Positions 23,183 to 35,529 of a DNA stretch of 64,000 nt are shown piece after piece. The notes under the pieces were generated by a model. That model searched no databases and was not told the origin of the DNA. It was given only the letters and a program-made list of their open reading frames with translations. A program made the position numbers and the translations under genes. Location of the stretch: contig NC_079491.1 in the NCBI RefSeq assembly GCF_020520425.1, forward strand, positions 30,681,449 through 30,745,448. Direction: 5' to 3'. Source of the stretch: Spinacia oleracea (taxonomy: Eukaryota; Streptophyta; Magnoliopsida; Caryophyllales; Amaranthaceae). Each line of letters opens with the position of its first letter. Position 1 is the stretch's first letter.

Positions 23183-23610
23183 TCTATACCTAGTCTATAC
23201 CTAGTATTTAAAAAGGAACACCGTAGATTATTAGAAGCCATGTGTCATCTCATTATTAGAAGCCATGTGGTATCTCTCCTTTCATCCATCATTTTATTTT
23301 GTTTTTTTTTTTTCAATTTTTCTTTATTGTTTATATGATTTACAACTTCTAATGCCTCTTCCACTCCATTTTCCTTATTCAACATCAAGTTAGTAATAGT
23401 CTAATATACTCATTAGTCTCTTCCACTCCACCCCTTTAACATCCAATATTTATTCAACATATAATTTTTATATTTTTCCAACCTTCAAATTACACCTCTA
23501 TTTAATTCATATATTACCAAAAATCACAAGTACTCACTAATTAAAACTTCAAAACATATCTGAACAACCACTATACAACTGCCCGTTCTATGAACGGGCT
23601 CAAAAGCTAG
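23183..23610 (+). mobile_element. Small non-autonomous Helitron
   Basis: Starts A|TCTATACCTAG with 'tctatacctag' present twice, continues 'tatttaaaaaggaacacc', and ends with the hairpin CCCGTTC-TAT-GAACGGG (23,582-23,598), CTCAAAAG and terminal CTAG followed by host T. All Helitron terminal features are present. 428 bp, no coding capacity. The doubled start leaves 23,183 or 23,194 as the true 5' end. Confidence 0.85.
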
Positions 23611-23906
23611 TTTTAAGTTACATATTCTACCCACAATTAATTAAAGGTGAGATTCTCTTTGACGATAACACTTGGCTCGACTTGGTTCAGTTACAACCTT
23701 GCTATTAGTTTTGATACTAACTAGTTTTCAGCTCGTTCAAAAAACGGGCAATTATGTAGAGGTTAATAAGCCCTTTTTTGATAATACACAAAAAATATAT
23801 AAATTAGATTAAGAGCTTATTATTTTAGTGAAAATATATAATTTATATAAATGTGAAATTTAAGAGTTGAACAAATATATAAAGTAGATGTAGAACACAA
23901 ATTAAC

Positions 23907-24094
23907 TGTTATGAATATTATGTGGATGCCCATTATACCCCTAGTATATTTCCAGAATATTGTAGATCTTAAGGTTTATTGTTCCTCAAGCAAACCATAT
24001 TCTGTTGTATGTATATATAGCCTGTTGTTCATGGAATAAAACACACAGTTGTTCTCTCCCAATTTCACCTCCCGTTTCAATGTATTTCACAAAA
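23907..24094 (+). repeat. 5' LTR of the second short-LTR Copia
   Basis: 188 bp. Contains TATATATAG near 24,012 as a possible TATA box. Ends in CACAAAA rather than the usual CA; the end is set by the TTAAC duplication and the following primer-binding-like sequence. Confidence 0.8.
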
Positions 24095-24463
24095 CGTTAT
24101 CAGCACCAAACCCTAGCCGACTGAGTAAACAAGAAACAAAGGAAGTCATATATGTCATTGAGGTAAGTGATATTATATTTGTTTTTTTGAAATTTATGAA
24201 CATGCAATATATGATAAATGGGCAACTATTTCTTATATGGCCGATCTGATTATATTTATAAACAAAGTTCACGGGGTTTCTTCGTGTTAATACGATTCTA
24301 TTGCTATTGGAGTACAAGATCAGAAGCAATCAAGTAACACACTTGATCAAGACCAAACTGCAAGCAAAGCTCAGTTGTTCTCTGCACTGCTTAACTGCTT
24401 ACTGACACTTGAAGACAAAACACAAATTGCTGATCTGTCACTAGCTAACACAGATTGATGACT

Positions 24464-24640
24464 TGTTAATAGGTTGTTACAGATTGTAAGAGTTAGTTAT
24501 AACTAACTTACACTGTTGTGTTTCCTCTCCTAGCAAACTAGCACACTAGTATATAAAGACTTATGTACTGCTGCTATTCTTTGTAATGATGATCACTAGA
24601 ATTCTGTGATTAATTAAAAAAAAGCTTCTTTTCTCTTTCA
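24464..24640 (+). repeat. Possible LTR-like insertion
   Basis: Begins TGTTAATAGG and ends CTTTCA, with a TATA-box-like TATATAAAG at 24,550 and a short A-rich run near the end. It sits inside the Copia and is not matched in the other copy. No target duplication was found, so it may be a solo LTR, part of a larger insertion, or chance. Confidence 0.25.
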
Positions 24641-27355
24641 AATATAGTTCTAAGTTTTAGAACTTTCACAATTGCGATGCAACTTTTATCCTTTTATTGG
24701 TGAATATTAGTTTTAATTAATATAGCTTTGACCTATATCATATGTTTCGATTAATACCCATACTTGTCCTATAGAATCTGTAATGTCCTATAGATTTCAA
24801 CTTTCAAGGGAAAGGTTGATTACGGCATCATTCTATTTGATCTTATGAAAGCCTAATTTTTAATTTTTCGGTTGGCTTTATATTAAATTACTCTTTGATA
24901 GTTTTATGTTGGACATGATTCGAGTATATGTATAGTGATTTTAAGAATACTACTTTTCTGACTTAAATTCTTCTAATCGCTACTTTATGATTTCGTTAAA
25001 CTACGATATTTAATTACTATTTGATCAATATATATATATATATCATAACTAGTGTAAAGGTGTACATTATTCAATGTTTTTTTTAGTGATAAATGCATCT
25101 ATGTTTTTAAAACATGGTCGAGTACAAAATTACTAATGATATTTTTGCATAATAGATTATTGAATAATTTATTTTTATACATGATCAAAGACGGTAAATT
25201 CTAATGTGGTTATTTACTTTGCTAACATGTGTCTTGAATTTTAAATAATGACATTGTTTTGATCAATATATAAGTTTAGCATTGTGACTTGCTACACAAT
25301 GTATAAGGATTGATCGAGTTGATTGATTCCATATTTTGTACACATGTCATGGTTTGTGATATAAATATATTTGATTACAGTTTTGTTATGAAATTTGTTG
25401 TTTGGGTTTTATTATTAAAAGTTAGGTCAAACTTGATTTGGTATTTATAAGTGAGATATATACTTAATAATTTTTGAACATAAATATATATAGATGTTGT
25501 AGCGCATTGTTATTTTAGTCCACCTTGGTTAATTGTTAACACGGTATATATTTATACATGAGCATGACTATGCTTATTATATTCCTTGGATCATACGGTT
25601 GGTTCATGCATATAGAGTATTTGATCGATTAGATCGTTGTGATATGTGAAATAAGTTGTGAATTGGTATTTGAGACATTCGATTATTCAAGTAACTACTA
25701 ATTATTCTGGTAGAAGGTCTATATAATACTGCGTGAATTATTTATTAATCCATTTATTATCATCATCCCCGCTAGAAATGATCAATATCTTTTCTTGCAT
25801 CTTGTATAGTATTATGAGATGGTGAACCAAATCTATTATTAAGTTAATTTATTTGAAAGGGTGAAAGTTCCATGTGGAATTTATATTTACTACATTATAA
25901 ATATTTGTCAATTGATATTTTTGTGATCCACTTGATTTTGTACTATAAAATCTAGAAAAACACGAATTTGTGGGTGTTATTTTTTTGAAAAATGTCGTAT
26001 TTATCAATGGTCTTAGATGCTAAAATACACATATCAACATATGTGCTTCGAGTTTTTGTGAAGTCATTAAAATAGAAAATAAGACAACAAGTCAAAGAGG
26101 TGCATGACTTAAGTCTGAATATTGACTATTATAGACCCGCAAATCCTCTTATATAGTCCAAGGGAAATATGACACATAAATTGTAGTAGTTTCGAAAGTG
26201 TGTTGCCAATATGCTCTATTCTTCATGGAACTAGTATTGTCTTGTAGACACGATAATTATGAGAAAGTTTTAAGAAATTTTTTAAATAGTTCATATATTT
26301 TCTTTTGGTGGATGAACAAAATAACGAACTCTTGAAAAAAAAATATGATGACATTCAACTATGTCAACCATTCCCATAAGTGAATGAGAATTGTATGAAT
26401 AAAATGGTAAATATCATGCCAGTAGTCATGAGACTCATGACCGACAATGTAAAAGTAAATACGACATAGTCATGGCGGAATAAATAAGTATGAGTGTAAT
26501 GTTAAAATACACACATATACACCAGAAGTGGGATTGTAAGTGATGAAAAATATGTAAAAGTTAATGATGAGAAAACTCAAATTTTATATTTTTTGGGTTG
26601 GTTGCGGAGAAAAAAAAATATTGGGCCCATTACACCAAAATATCTCGTTGAGCTTTATTAACACTCATCAAAAGGGAATAAATTATAGATAAACATGGTG
26701 TATGGAGATAATGAAAACATATGTCTAATAGACATTGTAGCACGCCCTCCAAATCAAATTTATATACATGCAAGGATAAGGGGGTGATATATCTCAACAT
26801 AATAAAATTAGTAGTATATGATCAGGATTATAATACAATATGTTAAACTTGGTACAAATATTTGATCATGTCTTGTTGAGTTGTATGTCAATCGAATAGT
26901 TATAATGAATCGATTGAGAAAATAAATACAAGAGATATTAATGATTATGAAAAATTGTATAATGATAGGTGATTTAAAGTTCACCATGATAGTAAGTGAC
27001 CCGAAGTTCACCAGAATGGTAGTAGGTGACTTGAAGATCACCAATAACTTTACAAGTGTTTTTGTGATTGATTTAAGAATCATAAATAAGCATCATAAAT
27101 CTCTTGATTGGGGCAATCATACGTCAGCATGAAAAGAGAAAATATGAAGAAAACAACTGCATATTATATCTACTCCCCATAATCAATGTTGATCTTCAGA
27201 AGAGAACAAAAGTATGTAATATTTATCAAAATATACGTTGAAAAGTGTATTATTTAGTTGGTGAAATTTTTTATGCCCCATAACATATTGAAAATATTTT
27301 CCCAACTTAGGGGGAGACGAGCAAAAATAAGTTGGCAAAATTGAAAGATAATAAA

Positions 27356-28693
27356 TGAAGGAAATAATGCCCTTGGTCCAAGTATGCATTCTATGTTAAG
27401 TCTAATAAATGCGGTTCAGTATTAATTAACAAGTTAATAATTCAGTGAGATCAAGTGAGCTGAATGCCTAGCTAGAGGCCGCTTCAGTTCAAGTGGAATT
27501 AATGATATTAATCCACAGCTTACTCTTGACTGAACCCGTAGGGTCACACAAATAGTACGTAAACGGATCAAGTATTTAATGGCATTAAATACTCCATCTA
27601 TGAATATTCGGAACCGACGGATCTTGGTTTCAGTGGGAGCTAAGATCGTCACAGGCAAGAAATGAATACTCCGGAAACGATGATATTGCCGGAAACGGAA
27701 ATATGGATCGTATCGGAAATATGAATATTATCCAAGTCGTAGATGTTGCCGGAAACGGAAACATGGTACGTATCGGAAAATATTGTTGGAAATGGAAATA
27801 TTACCAGAATCGGAAATATTGCCGGAAACGGAAATATTGTCAGAATCGGAAATATTACCGGAATCGGAAAATAATTCCGGAAACGGAAATATTAAATATT
27901 TGTTCGAAACGGAAATTAATTCCGGAATCGGAAATATTAAATATTATTCGTATCGGAAATAGATTCCGGAAATGGAAATTTAATCGGAAGCGTATCGTAC
28001 GAATTAGCATCGGACGAGGCCTGCCGGACGAAGGCCCAGCACGAAGCCAGGCCATCGCCCAGCAAGCACGCACGCCACAGCCCAGCGCGCACAAGGCCGC
28101 GCATGCGTGGGCCGCGCTGCGTGGGCTGCTGCTCGCATGCATGGGCAGCCCTTGTGGCTGCCGTGTGTGTGTGAGTTTCAGCTCATGCGAGATTCCTGAA
28201 TCTGCAAGAGTCAGTGTATGATTAAATGTCTATTCCTATTGGATAAATTGATTAAGTAGAATTCATGTAGAATTCTAATTCCAATTAATTCGCATCCTAC
28301 TAGGATTACGATTCCTTTTCCATAACTCTATAAATAAAGGCCTAGGGGTCATAATTTATACACAAGTTTCAAAGTATTCAAAAGTGAGTTTTTTGAGAGA
28401 AAATCAAACACACATCTTGCCCAAAAGTGCCGAATTTTCTGAGTACCTTAAGGGCGATTCTAGTTGGTCAATCTTAAGGCGGATCCGGACGTGCTGTGGA
28501 CTTTCTACGGAGGGACGACACTTGGAGTCCTAAAAGACTTGTTCTTGTTCGGTTCGGGCGCAGCTAGGGAAGGCACGCAACAAAGAGTATGCATCTAATT
28601 ATGCTATATGATTATGTGTAAATAATATGTTTCCTGGGTTAATGGTTGTTTCCGCATGATTTATGTAAATGTCATATGTATCATAACCTAACA
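27356..28693 (+). repeat. 5' LTR of the Angela-like Copia
   Basis: TGAAGGAAAT...CCTAACA. The U3 part (27,665-27,990) holds about a dozen short repeats of the form CGGAAAcGGAAATATT, often as NTTCCGGAA dyads. TATAAATA at 28,329-28,336 is the likely TATA box, placing transcription start near 28,360. Confidence 0.95.
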
Positions 28694-31563
28694 GTGGTAT
28701 CAGAGCCCCTTATTATTTTCATAATCTAAATTGCATGAACATGGTTAAATATTACAAATTTGCAAGAATTAAAAGGGGTGATTAATTTTCGTAATTGTTA
28801 ATTAATTGCAAATTGCGTTTATTTAATTATATGTACGCAGTTTTTCGGCAGTTTCTTCATTACTCATCCGAATTGAGTGATTTTTGTGTCAATTCCGCAT
28901 GTAAAAGGCATTCTAAAATTTTGACAAAAATAGTATTTTTCTGCCGAACCCAGAATTCTCAAATTCGAAGCCTAACTATGACTTTTCGAAGGTTTTAGTT
29001 TTTCGGATGCAAAATTTCGTAAATTTAAGATGTTAAATTAAATATTTGCGATTCCTGTTGATAAATCTTGAATTTTTGATTGACCTACTGCATATGTTTA
29101 ACAAGTTTGAATGCCTAGTCTTGTTAATTATGCAATCTAATTTGTAATTATGATTAATTTGTTGAAAATTAGAATAATTTAGAATTAATTTGATTTTCAT
29201 AATTAATTGTAATTTAATTAGAAACCTATGATTAAAAACCACCATAAAAATTGTAAATTTACGATAAATTTTAAATTTTTATGACCTAGACTTGAATCCA
29301 TATCAATCGGAAATCAATTGGATAATAAATTTTCGATTTTTTCGCCCTAAAATTATGAAATTAATATTATTTATTAATTTGTCATTAATTTTGAATATAA
29401 ATTTTAAATTTTTATGCGATTCGTTCAAATAACTTGCACGCACGAAGCAATGGACGCTTCGTGTTACCCTTAAGGGGTGTTGTATAATGCGGGCATGCGA
29501 CGACGAGCAAGGGAGCTCGTCGCCCGTGCGGCACGAATGCAATGAGCAAGGGCGTAGTGCACGAGCACAAGGCAGCAGCCCTGCCTTGTGTCGTGTGCCA
29601 CGAGCAATGAACGGATGGGCATGGGCGAGAGGCGAGCCAAGGCAGTCGCGTGTGGGCAGCAAGCGAGCTGCGCCACAGCGCGCGCTGCCTCGCACAACAG
29701 CGCGCAACCTCGTGCGCAGCGAGCGCAAGCTCGCGTGCCACGAGCGCTGCGCACAGCATCACTCGCGCGCACAGCGCGCGACGTCGCCCGCCCAGCGAGC
29801 GATGTCGCGCACCAGCGAGCGATGGCTCGCGCGCGCGCAGCGAGCGATCTCGCGCGCCAGCGAGCGATGGCTCGCGCGCACCAGCGAGCGATGCAGCGCC
29901 CCAGCGAGCGATAGCTCGCGCGCACCAGCGAGCGATCTCGCGCACCAGCGAGCGCGGTAACGCGCGCGCGCTGCGAGCGATAGCTCGCGTGCGGTGGGCG
30001 CTGTGCGGAGGCTTGCGTATGGGACAGCAGCAGCTATGCAACGAGCGCATGGGCTGCGCGCACATGGCCAGCAATGGCTGTGTGCGTACAGCCCATGGGC
30101 GTGCAACGCGTAGGGTGTTTGCGTTTCGATTAGATCGTTTTGAATGTTTAATTTGAAAATTTCAGATCACGTAATTTTTAATTGATTTTAAAATTAATAA
30201 TTTGAATTAATTTCTTGGATTTTAATTTTGAATATTATAATTATAATAAATGGCATTTATTCTAATTATTTTACTAAAATTAAAATCATAAATTAATTTA
30301 AATGTGACTGAAATTAAAATTAAATTTTTGGATTCAATTATAAATTTATATGAGCTTTAAATTTTAATTAAATTTGTATGTTTCCGGTTAGACTAGAAAT
30401 ACAATTTTATGTTTAAAATTAGTAAAGCATATGAATTTATTGGTTTGAGTGGGAGTGCTTTTAGTCATAAACTCTTGATTAGGTCTACAAATCCTTAAGG
30501 TTAAAACAACTCGATTAGAATTAATAAGGACTGAATAATTGGTAGATTATTGGTGCCCTTGATTAATTGCTGCAAATGTTTACGTGATGCATAATGTGTT
30601 TAACTAACCAGCTATGTGGGCCATTCATGATAATGAATGGGTGAATGGTATATATTGTATATGTACTGTTTTGCAGGTTATGAAGTGACTAGTATGGCCC
30701 AAATAGGATAGAAAATATGGTCTGCGTACCATTAATTTGAATGTAATTGGTCTAAAGTACCAAAGTTGTTTTTTAATTCAAATATGGTCTGCGTACCATC
30801 AAATAGTTGTAATTAGTTATAACTTATCCTATTTGAAGAAAATGGTGCCTCCCACGGAGATTTTCAAGACGGACTTTGAAGTCAAAGCTTCAAGATGAAG
30901 TCGGGCCATACTAGATCACAAATATCTTATGCATGTTTTAAGTTATTTATTGCTTTAAATATGTCTTAAAATGCATGAGATCAAAAGCTTGATTATGTTG
31001 CATGATTAAGGATTTTAGTTCACTTAAAATCTAACCAACATAGTAAGAGCCTTAAGTTCCAAACTTAAAAATTGAGTTAAAAGGTGCCATGCCAAAATAT
31101 ACACTTGCTTGGATATCCTTTACATCAATCTAGTAATAGTTTTCGCTCAGCGAGGTGTTACTTATTGGTCCTAAAGGGGCAAGGTACACAAATAATTGTG
31201 AGTACATGTTAGTTTTGGTGAAACTCAACGATATAAGTAAGGAGTCCTTTTATGTCGTGGCAAATTCGATAGGTTTACCTAATAAGTTCTTAGACGTACC
31301 TATCAACCAAGAATAGTTTCTAGACTATTAGCAAAAGACTTTTGCTTACCTAAGATGTTCTAGGATTAAGTCGACAAACTGTGCTTAGTTCTTCAATGAT
31401 TTTAGGATCTTGGAATCATTTTATTCACACCTGCCGGAACACATAACTTGAATAAAATGCTTAATAAACATTGAATTATGCATGTATGCTAGAATTTAAG
31501 TTTATTAAGAGAAACTGTGAATGGTTATTTATTTGTTTATTCTTTTCAATTGTAGTTTTTAAT
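28694..31563 (+). other. Long untranslated leader with a GC-rich repeat block
   Basis: About 2.9 kb between the primer-binding site and the gag start. Most is AT-rich. The block at about 29,420-30,115 is strongly GC-rich and built from decayed repeats of AGCGAGCGATCTCGCGCGCC type, which are nearly self-complementary and should fold strongly. Long frames on both strands in the block come from lack of AT-rich stop codons and are not genes. Long leaders are known for the Angela/BARE lineage. Confidence 0.85.
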
Positions 31564-34500
31564 ATGGCAAACAACAATTCATTCAACATTCGATCAATTC
31601 TCGAAAAAGAGAAGTTGAACGGGAAAAACTTCCTTGACTGGCAAAGGAACTTGCAAATAGTTCTTATGCAGGAAGAAAAGGAGTATGTCCTAGATGAGGC
31701 GATGCCCGAAGCTCCAGGCGACGGGATCACTCAGGCAGCCCTCAATCGTTGGATTGATGCCAACAAGGATGTGAAATGTCTAATGCTCGCCACTATGAGT
31801 GCGGATCTGCAGAAAACGTTCATCAACTCAGATGCTTACACAATCATCAGTGAGTTGAAGAACATGTTCCAAGATCTGGCTCGAGTCGAAAGATTCGAGA
31901 CTCATAGGCAAATTCTTGAGACCAAGCTTAAGAAAGGCGAGCCCGTAAGTCCACATGTTCTCAAAATGATTGGACTCATTGAGAATATGAGTCGGCTGGA
32001 TCAGCAATTTTCTCAGGAAATGGGTATAGACACCATCCTCCATTCTCTTCATAGCGGGTATGATCAGTTTAAACTGAACTACAGTATGAATAGTCTGGAC
32101 AAAACGCTCACTGAGCTTCACGGTATGCTGAAGACCGCTGAAAAGACGCTCAAAAGTGATAAGCAGGATGTGCTTATGGTGCGTGGGGGCAAGTTCAAGA
32201 AATCTGGAAAGAAGAGGAATGCTAAGAAAGGTGGCAACAAGGCCAGCCCAACTAAGCAAACTGGCGCCAAATCTGCAAAGAGGAAGGTCAGTCAACCCAC
32301 TTCTGAATCCGAATGCTTCTACTGCAAGAAGAAGGGGCATTGGAAGAGAGATTGCTTGAAGCTAAAGGAAGATCAGAAGAACGGAACAGTCGTTCCATCT
32401 TCAGGTATTTTCGTTATAGACTGTATACTTGCTAATTCAACTTCTTGGGTATTAGATACTGGTTGTGGCTCACACTTATGTTCCAATCCACAGGGACTAA
32501 GAAGAAGTAGAAAGTTAAGCAAGGGTGAAGTCGACCTACGAGTGGGAAATGGAGCACGGATTGCTGCATTAGCTGTAGGAACTTACTATTTGTCGTTGCC
32601 CTCCGGGCTAGTTTTGGAACTGGAAGAATGTTTCCATGTTCCAAGTCTTACTAAAAACATCATTTCAGTTTCTTGCTTAGATGCTAAGGGATTTTCCTTT
32701 ATAATAAAAGACAACAGTTGTTCGTTTTATTTTAAAGAGATGTTTTATGGATCTGCTAGATTAGTCAATGGACTTTATTTATTAGATCACGACAAACAAG
32801 TATATAACATAAATACCAAAAAGGCCAAAAAGGATGATTCAGATCTCACCTATCTGTGGCATTGTCGATTAGGCCATATAAACTTGAAACGCTTAGAAAG
32901 ACTTCAAAGGGAAGGAATTCTAGAACCATTTGACTTAGAGGATTATGGTAAATGCGAATCATGTTTACTTGGCAAAATGACAAAGCAACCTTTCTCTAAA
33001 GTTGGAGAAAGAGCAAATGAACTATTGGGTTTAATCCATACAGATGTATGTGGACCAATGAGTACAAATGCTAGAGGTGGTTTCAGCTACTTTATCACTT
33101 TCACTGATGACTTCAGTAGGTATGGTTATGTCTACCTAATGAAGCATAAGTCTGAATCCTTTGACAAATTCAAGGAATTTCAGAGTGAAGTAGAGAATCA
33201 ATTAGGCAAGAAGATCAAGGCACTGCGGTCTGATAGAGGCGGTGAATATCTGAGCTATGAATTTGATGACCATCTGAAAGAATGTGGAATTCTATCAGAA
33301 TTGACTCCTCCTGGAACACCACAATGGAACGGTGTGTCAGAACGGAGGAACAGAACCTTGCTAGACATGGTCAGGTCAATGATGGGTCAGGCCGAACTTC
33401 CATTAGAATTTTGGGGACATGCACTAAATACAGCTGCACTCACTATAAATAGAGCTCCGTCTAAAGCTGTCGAAAAGACTCCATACGAATTATGGTTTGG
33501 AAAGCCTCCAAATGTGTCTTTTCTTAAGATTTGGGGATGTGAAGTATACGTCAAACGATTAATTTCAGACAAACTTCATCCAAAATCTGACAAATGTATC
33601 CTTGTGGGCTATCCAAAGGAAACAAAGGGGTATTACTTCTACAATACATCTGAGAACAAAGTGTTTGTTGCTCGAGATGGTGTCTTTTTGGAGAAAGATC
33701 ACATTTCCAAAATGACAAGTGGGAGAAAAGTAGACCTCGAAGAAATTCGAGTCGAACAACAAACTCTAGAGAATGCTCAAGATGACATTCAGGATGAAAC
33801 TCAGAGATCTTTAGAAGAATCTGGTGAGAATCATGGTCAATCTAGAAATGTTACCCCGCGTAGATCGCAAAGATATAGATCTCAACCGGAAAGGTACTTA
33901 GGTATTTTGACGAACGAGAGCTATGACGTTCTATTACTTGAAAGTGATGAACCTGCGACTTACAAGCAAGCTATGACGAGCCCTAGCTCCAAGCAGTGGC
34001 AAGAAGCCATGCAATCTGAATTAGACTCCATGTCTGAAAACCAAGTATGGGATTTGGTCGATTTGCCAGATGGCTACCAAGCCATTGGAAGCAAATGGGT
34101 TTTCAAACTGAAAAAGGACAAGGATGGGAAACTTGAAGTTTTCAAAGCTAGATTGGTTGCAAAAGGTTACAGGCAAGTCCACGGTGTGGATTACGATGAA
34201 ACCTTTTCACCAGTTGCAATGCTAAAGTCTATTCGAATAATGTTAGCAATCGCTGCATATTACGATTACGAAATATGGCAGATGGATGTCAAAACTGCTT
34301 TCTTAAACGGCGTTTTAACAGAAACTGTGTTTATGACACAGCCTGAAGGTTTTGAGGATCCAAAGAATGCTAAAAAGGTATGCAAGCTAAAGAAATCAAT
34401 CTACGGATTGAAGCAGGCATCCAGGAGCTGGAATATACGTTTTGATGAAGCGGTCAGTGACTTTGGTTTCATCAAGAACGCAGACGAATCTTGTGTATAC

Positions 34501-35529
34501 AAGAAGGTCAGTGGGAGCAAAATTGCTTTCCTAGTATTATATGTCGACGACATATTGCTTATCGGAAATGACATTCCTATGTTGAACTCTGTCAAGATTT
34601 GGCTTGGGAAATGTTTTTCGATGAAGGATCTAGGAGAAGCACAGTACATATTGGGCATCAAGATTTACAGAGATAGATCTAAAAGGATGATTGGACTTAG
34701 TCAAAGCACTTATATCAATAAGGTGCTTGATAGGTTCAAGATGGCGGACTCCAAGCGAGGCTACCTACCCATGTCTCATGGAATGACTCTAAGCAAGACT
34801 CAGTGCCCAAAAACACTTGATGAGCGTAGACGAATGAATGGGATTCCATATGCATCATTGATTGGTTCAATAATGTATGCTATGATATGTACACGCCCGG
34901 ATGTTGCGTACGCACTCAGTGCTACGAGCAGATACCAGTCAGACCCAGGAGAGGCGCATTGGACTGCTGCCAAGAACATTCTGAAGTACCTGAAAAGGCA
35001 CAAAGATGACTTCCTGGTCTATGGTGGAGATGATGAATTAATTGTTAAAGGCTATACGGACGCAAGTTTCCAAACCGACAAAGATGATTTCAGATCACAG
35101 TCTGGGTTTGTCTTCTGCCTCAACGGAGGAGCAGTAAGCTGGAAAAGTGCTAAGCAAAGCACCATTGCGGATTCTACAACTGAAGCGGAGTACATTGCTG
35201 CACATGAAGCAGCAAAGGAAGCTATATGGCTAAGGAAGTTCATAGGTGAACTTGGTGTAGTCCCCTCCATTAAAGGACCAATAGCCCTGTATTGTGATAA
35301 TAACGGAGCTATTGCACAGGCAAAAGAGCCTAGACACCACCAGAGAGTCAAGCATGTACTTCGTAGATTTCACCTTCTACGAGAGTTCGTTGAAAGAAAA
35401 GAAGTCGAGATAAGCAAAATTGGAACTGATGACAACATATCAGATCCATTAACTAAACCTCTGCCGCAAGCGAAGCACAACTCGCACACTGCAGCTATGG
35501 GAATCAAGCATATTGGAGAATGGCTTTGA
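31564..35529 (+). CDS. Copia Gag-Pol polyprotein (Angela-like)
   Basis: The ATG at 31,564 (MANNNSFNIRSILEKEKLNG) is preferred over the in-frame ATG at 31,471 because it starts the conserved Gag N-terminus; this gives 1,321 residues. Domains in order: Gag with a CCHC knuckle CFYCKKKGHWKRDC at 32,314; aspartic protease WVLDTGCGSH at 32,446; integrase with an HHCC region from 32,860 and a D,D,E core (TDVCGP at 33,040, SDRGGEY, NGVSERRN); reverse transcriptase with YVDD at 34,539-34,550; RNase H (YTDASFQTD, TTEAEYIAA, YCDNNGAI). No stop or frameshift occurs. The product would copy and integrate the element; Gag would form cytoplasmic particles. Gag and Pol share one frame, as usual in Copia. Confidence 0.95.
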   Translation: MANNNSFNIRSILEKEKLNGKNFLDWQRNLQIVLMQEEKEYVLDEAMPEAPGDGITQAALNRWIDANKDVKCLMLATMSADLQKTFINSDAYTIISELKNMFQDLARVERFETHRQILETKLKKGEPVSPHVLKMIGLIENMSRLDQQFSQEMGIDTILHSLHSGYDQFKLNYSMNSLDKTLTELHGMLKTAEKTLKSDKQDVLMVRGGKFKKSGKKRNAKKGGNKASPTKQTGAKSAKRKVSQPTSESECFYCKKKGHWKRDCLKLKEDQKNGTVVPSSGIFVIDCILANSTSWVLDTGCGSHLCSNPQGLRRSRKLSKGEVDLRVGNGARIAALAVGTYYLSLPSGLVLELEECFHVPSLTKNIISVSCLDAKGFSFIIKDNSCSFYFKEMFYGSARLVNGLYLLDHDKQVYNINTKKAKKDDSDLTYLWHCRLGHINLKRLERLQREGILEPFDLEDYGKCESCLLGKMTKQPFSKVGERANELLGLIHTDVCGPMSTNARGGFSYFITFTDDFSRYGYVYLMKHKSESFDKFKEFQSEVENQLGKKIKALRSDRGGEYLSYEFDDHLKECGILSELTPPGTPQWNGVSERRNRTLLDMVRSMMGQAELPLEFWGHALNTAALTINRAPSKAVEKTPYELWFGKPPNVSFLKIWGCEVYVKRLISDKLHPKSDKCILVGYPKETKGYYFYNTSENKVFVARDGVFLEKDHISKMTSGRKVDLEEIRVEQQTLENAQDDIQDETQRSLEESGENHGQSRNVTPRRSQRYRSQPERYLGILTNESYDVLLLESDEPATYKQAMTSPSSKQWQEAMQSELDSMSENQVWDLVDLPDGYQAIGSKWVFKLKKDKDGKLEVFKARLVAKGYRQVHGVDYDETFSPVAMLKSIRIMLAIAAYYDYEIWQMDVKTAFLNGVLTETVFMTQPEGFEDPKNAKKVCKLKKSIYGLKQASRSWNIRFDEAVSDFGFIKNADESCVYKKVSGSKIAFLVLYVDDILLIGNDIPMLNSVKIWLGKCFSMKDLGEAQYILGIKIYRDRSKRMIGLSQSTYINKVLDRFKMADSKRGYLPMSHGMTLSKTQCPKTLDERRRMNGIPYASLIGSIMYAMICTRPDVAYALSATSRYQSDPGEAHWTAAKNILKYLKRHKDDFLVYGGDDELIVKGYTDASFQTDKDDFRSQSGFVFCLNGGAVSWKSAKQSTIADSTTEAEYIAAHEAAKEAIWLRKFIGELGVVPSIKGPIALYCDNNGAIAQAKEPRHHQRVKHVLRRFHLLREFVERKEVEISKIGTDDNISDPLTKPLPQAKHNSHTAAMGIKHIGEWL

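Noticed and set aside
27703-28221. 172-codon frame seen twice (also at 36,741)
   Set aside because: It lies in the LTRs and is composed of GGAAATATT-type repeat; identical copies reflect identical LTRs, not a duplicated gene.
29303-30156. Several overlapping long frames on both strands in the GC-rich block
   Set aside because: They overlap on both strands, are Arg/Ala-rich low complexity, and exist because the GC-rich repeats lack stop codons. The block is retrotransposon leader.
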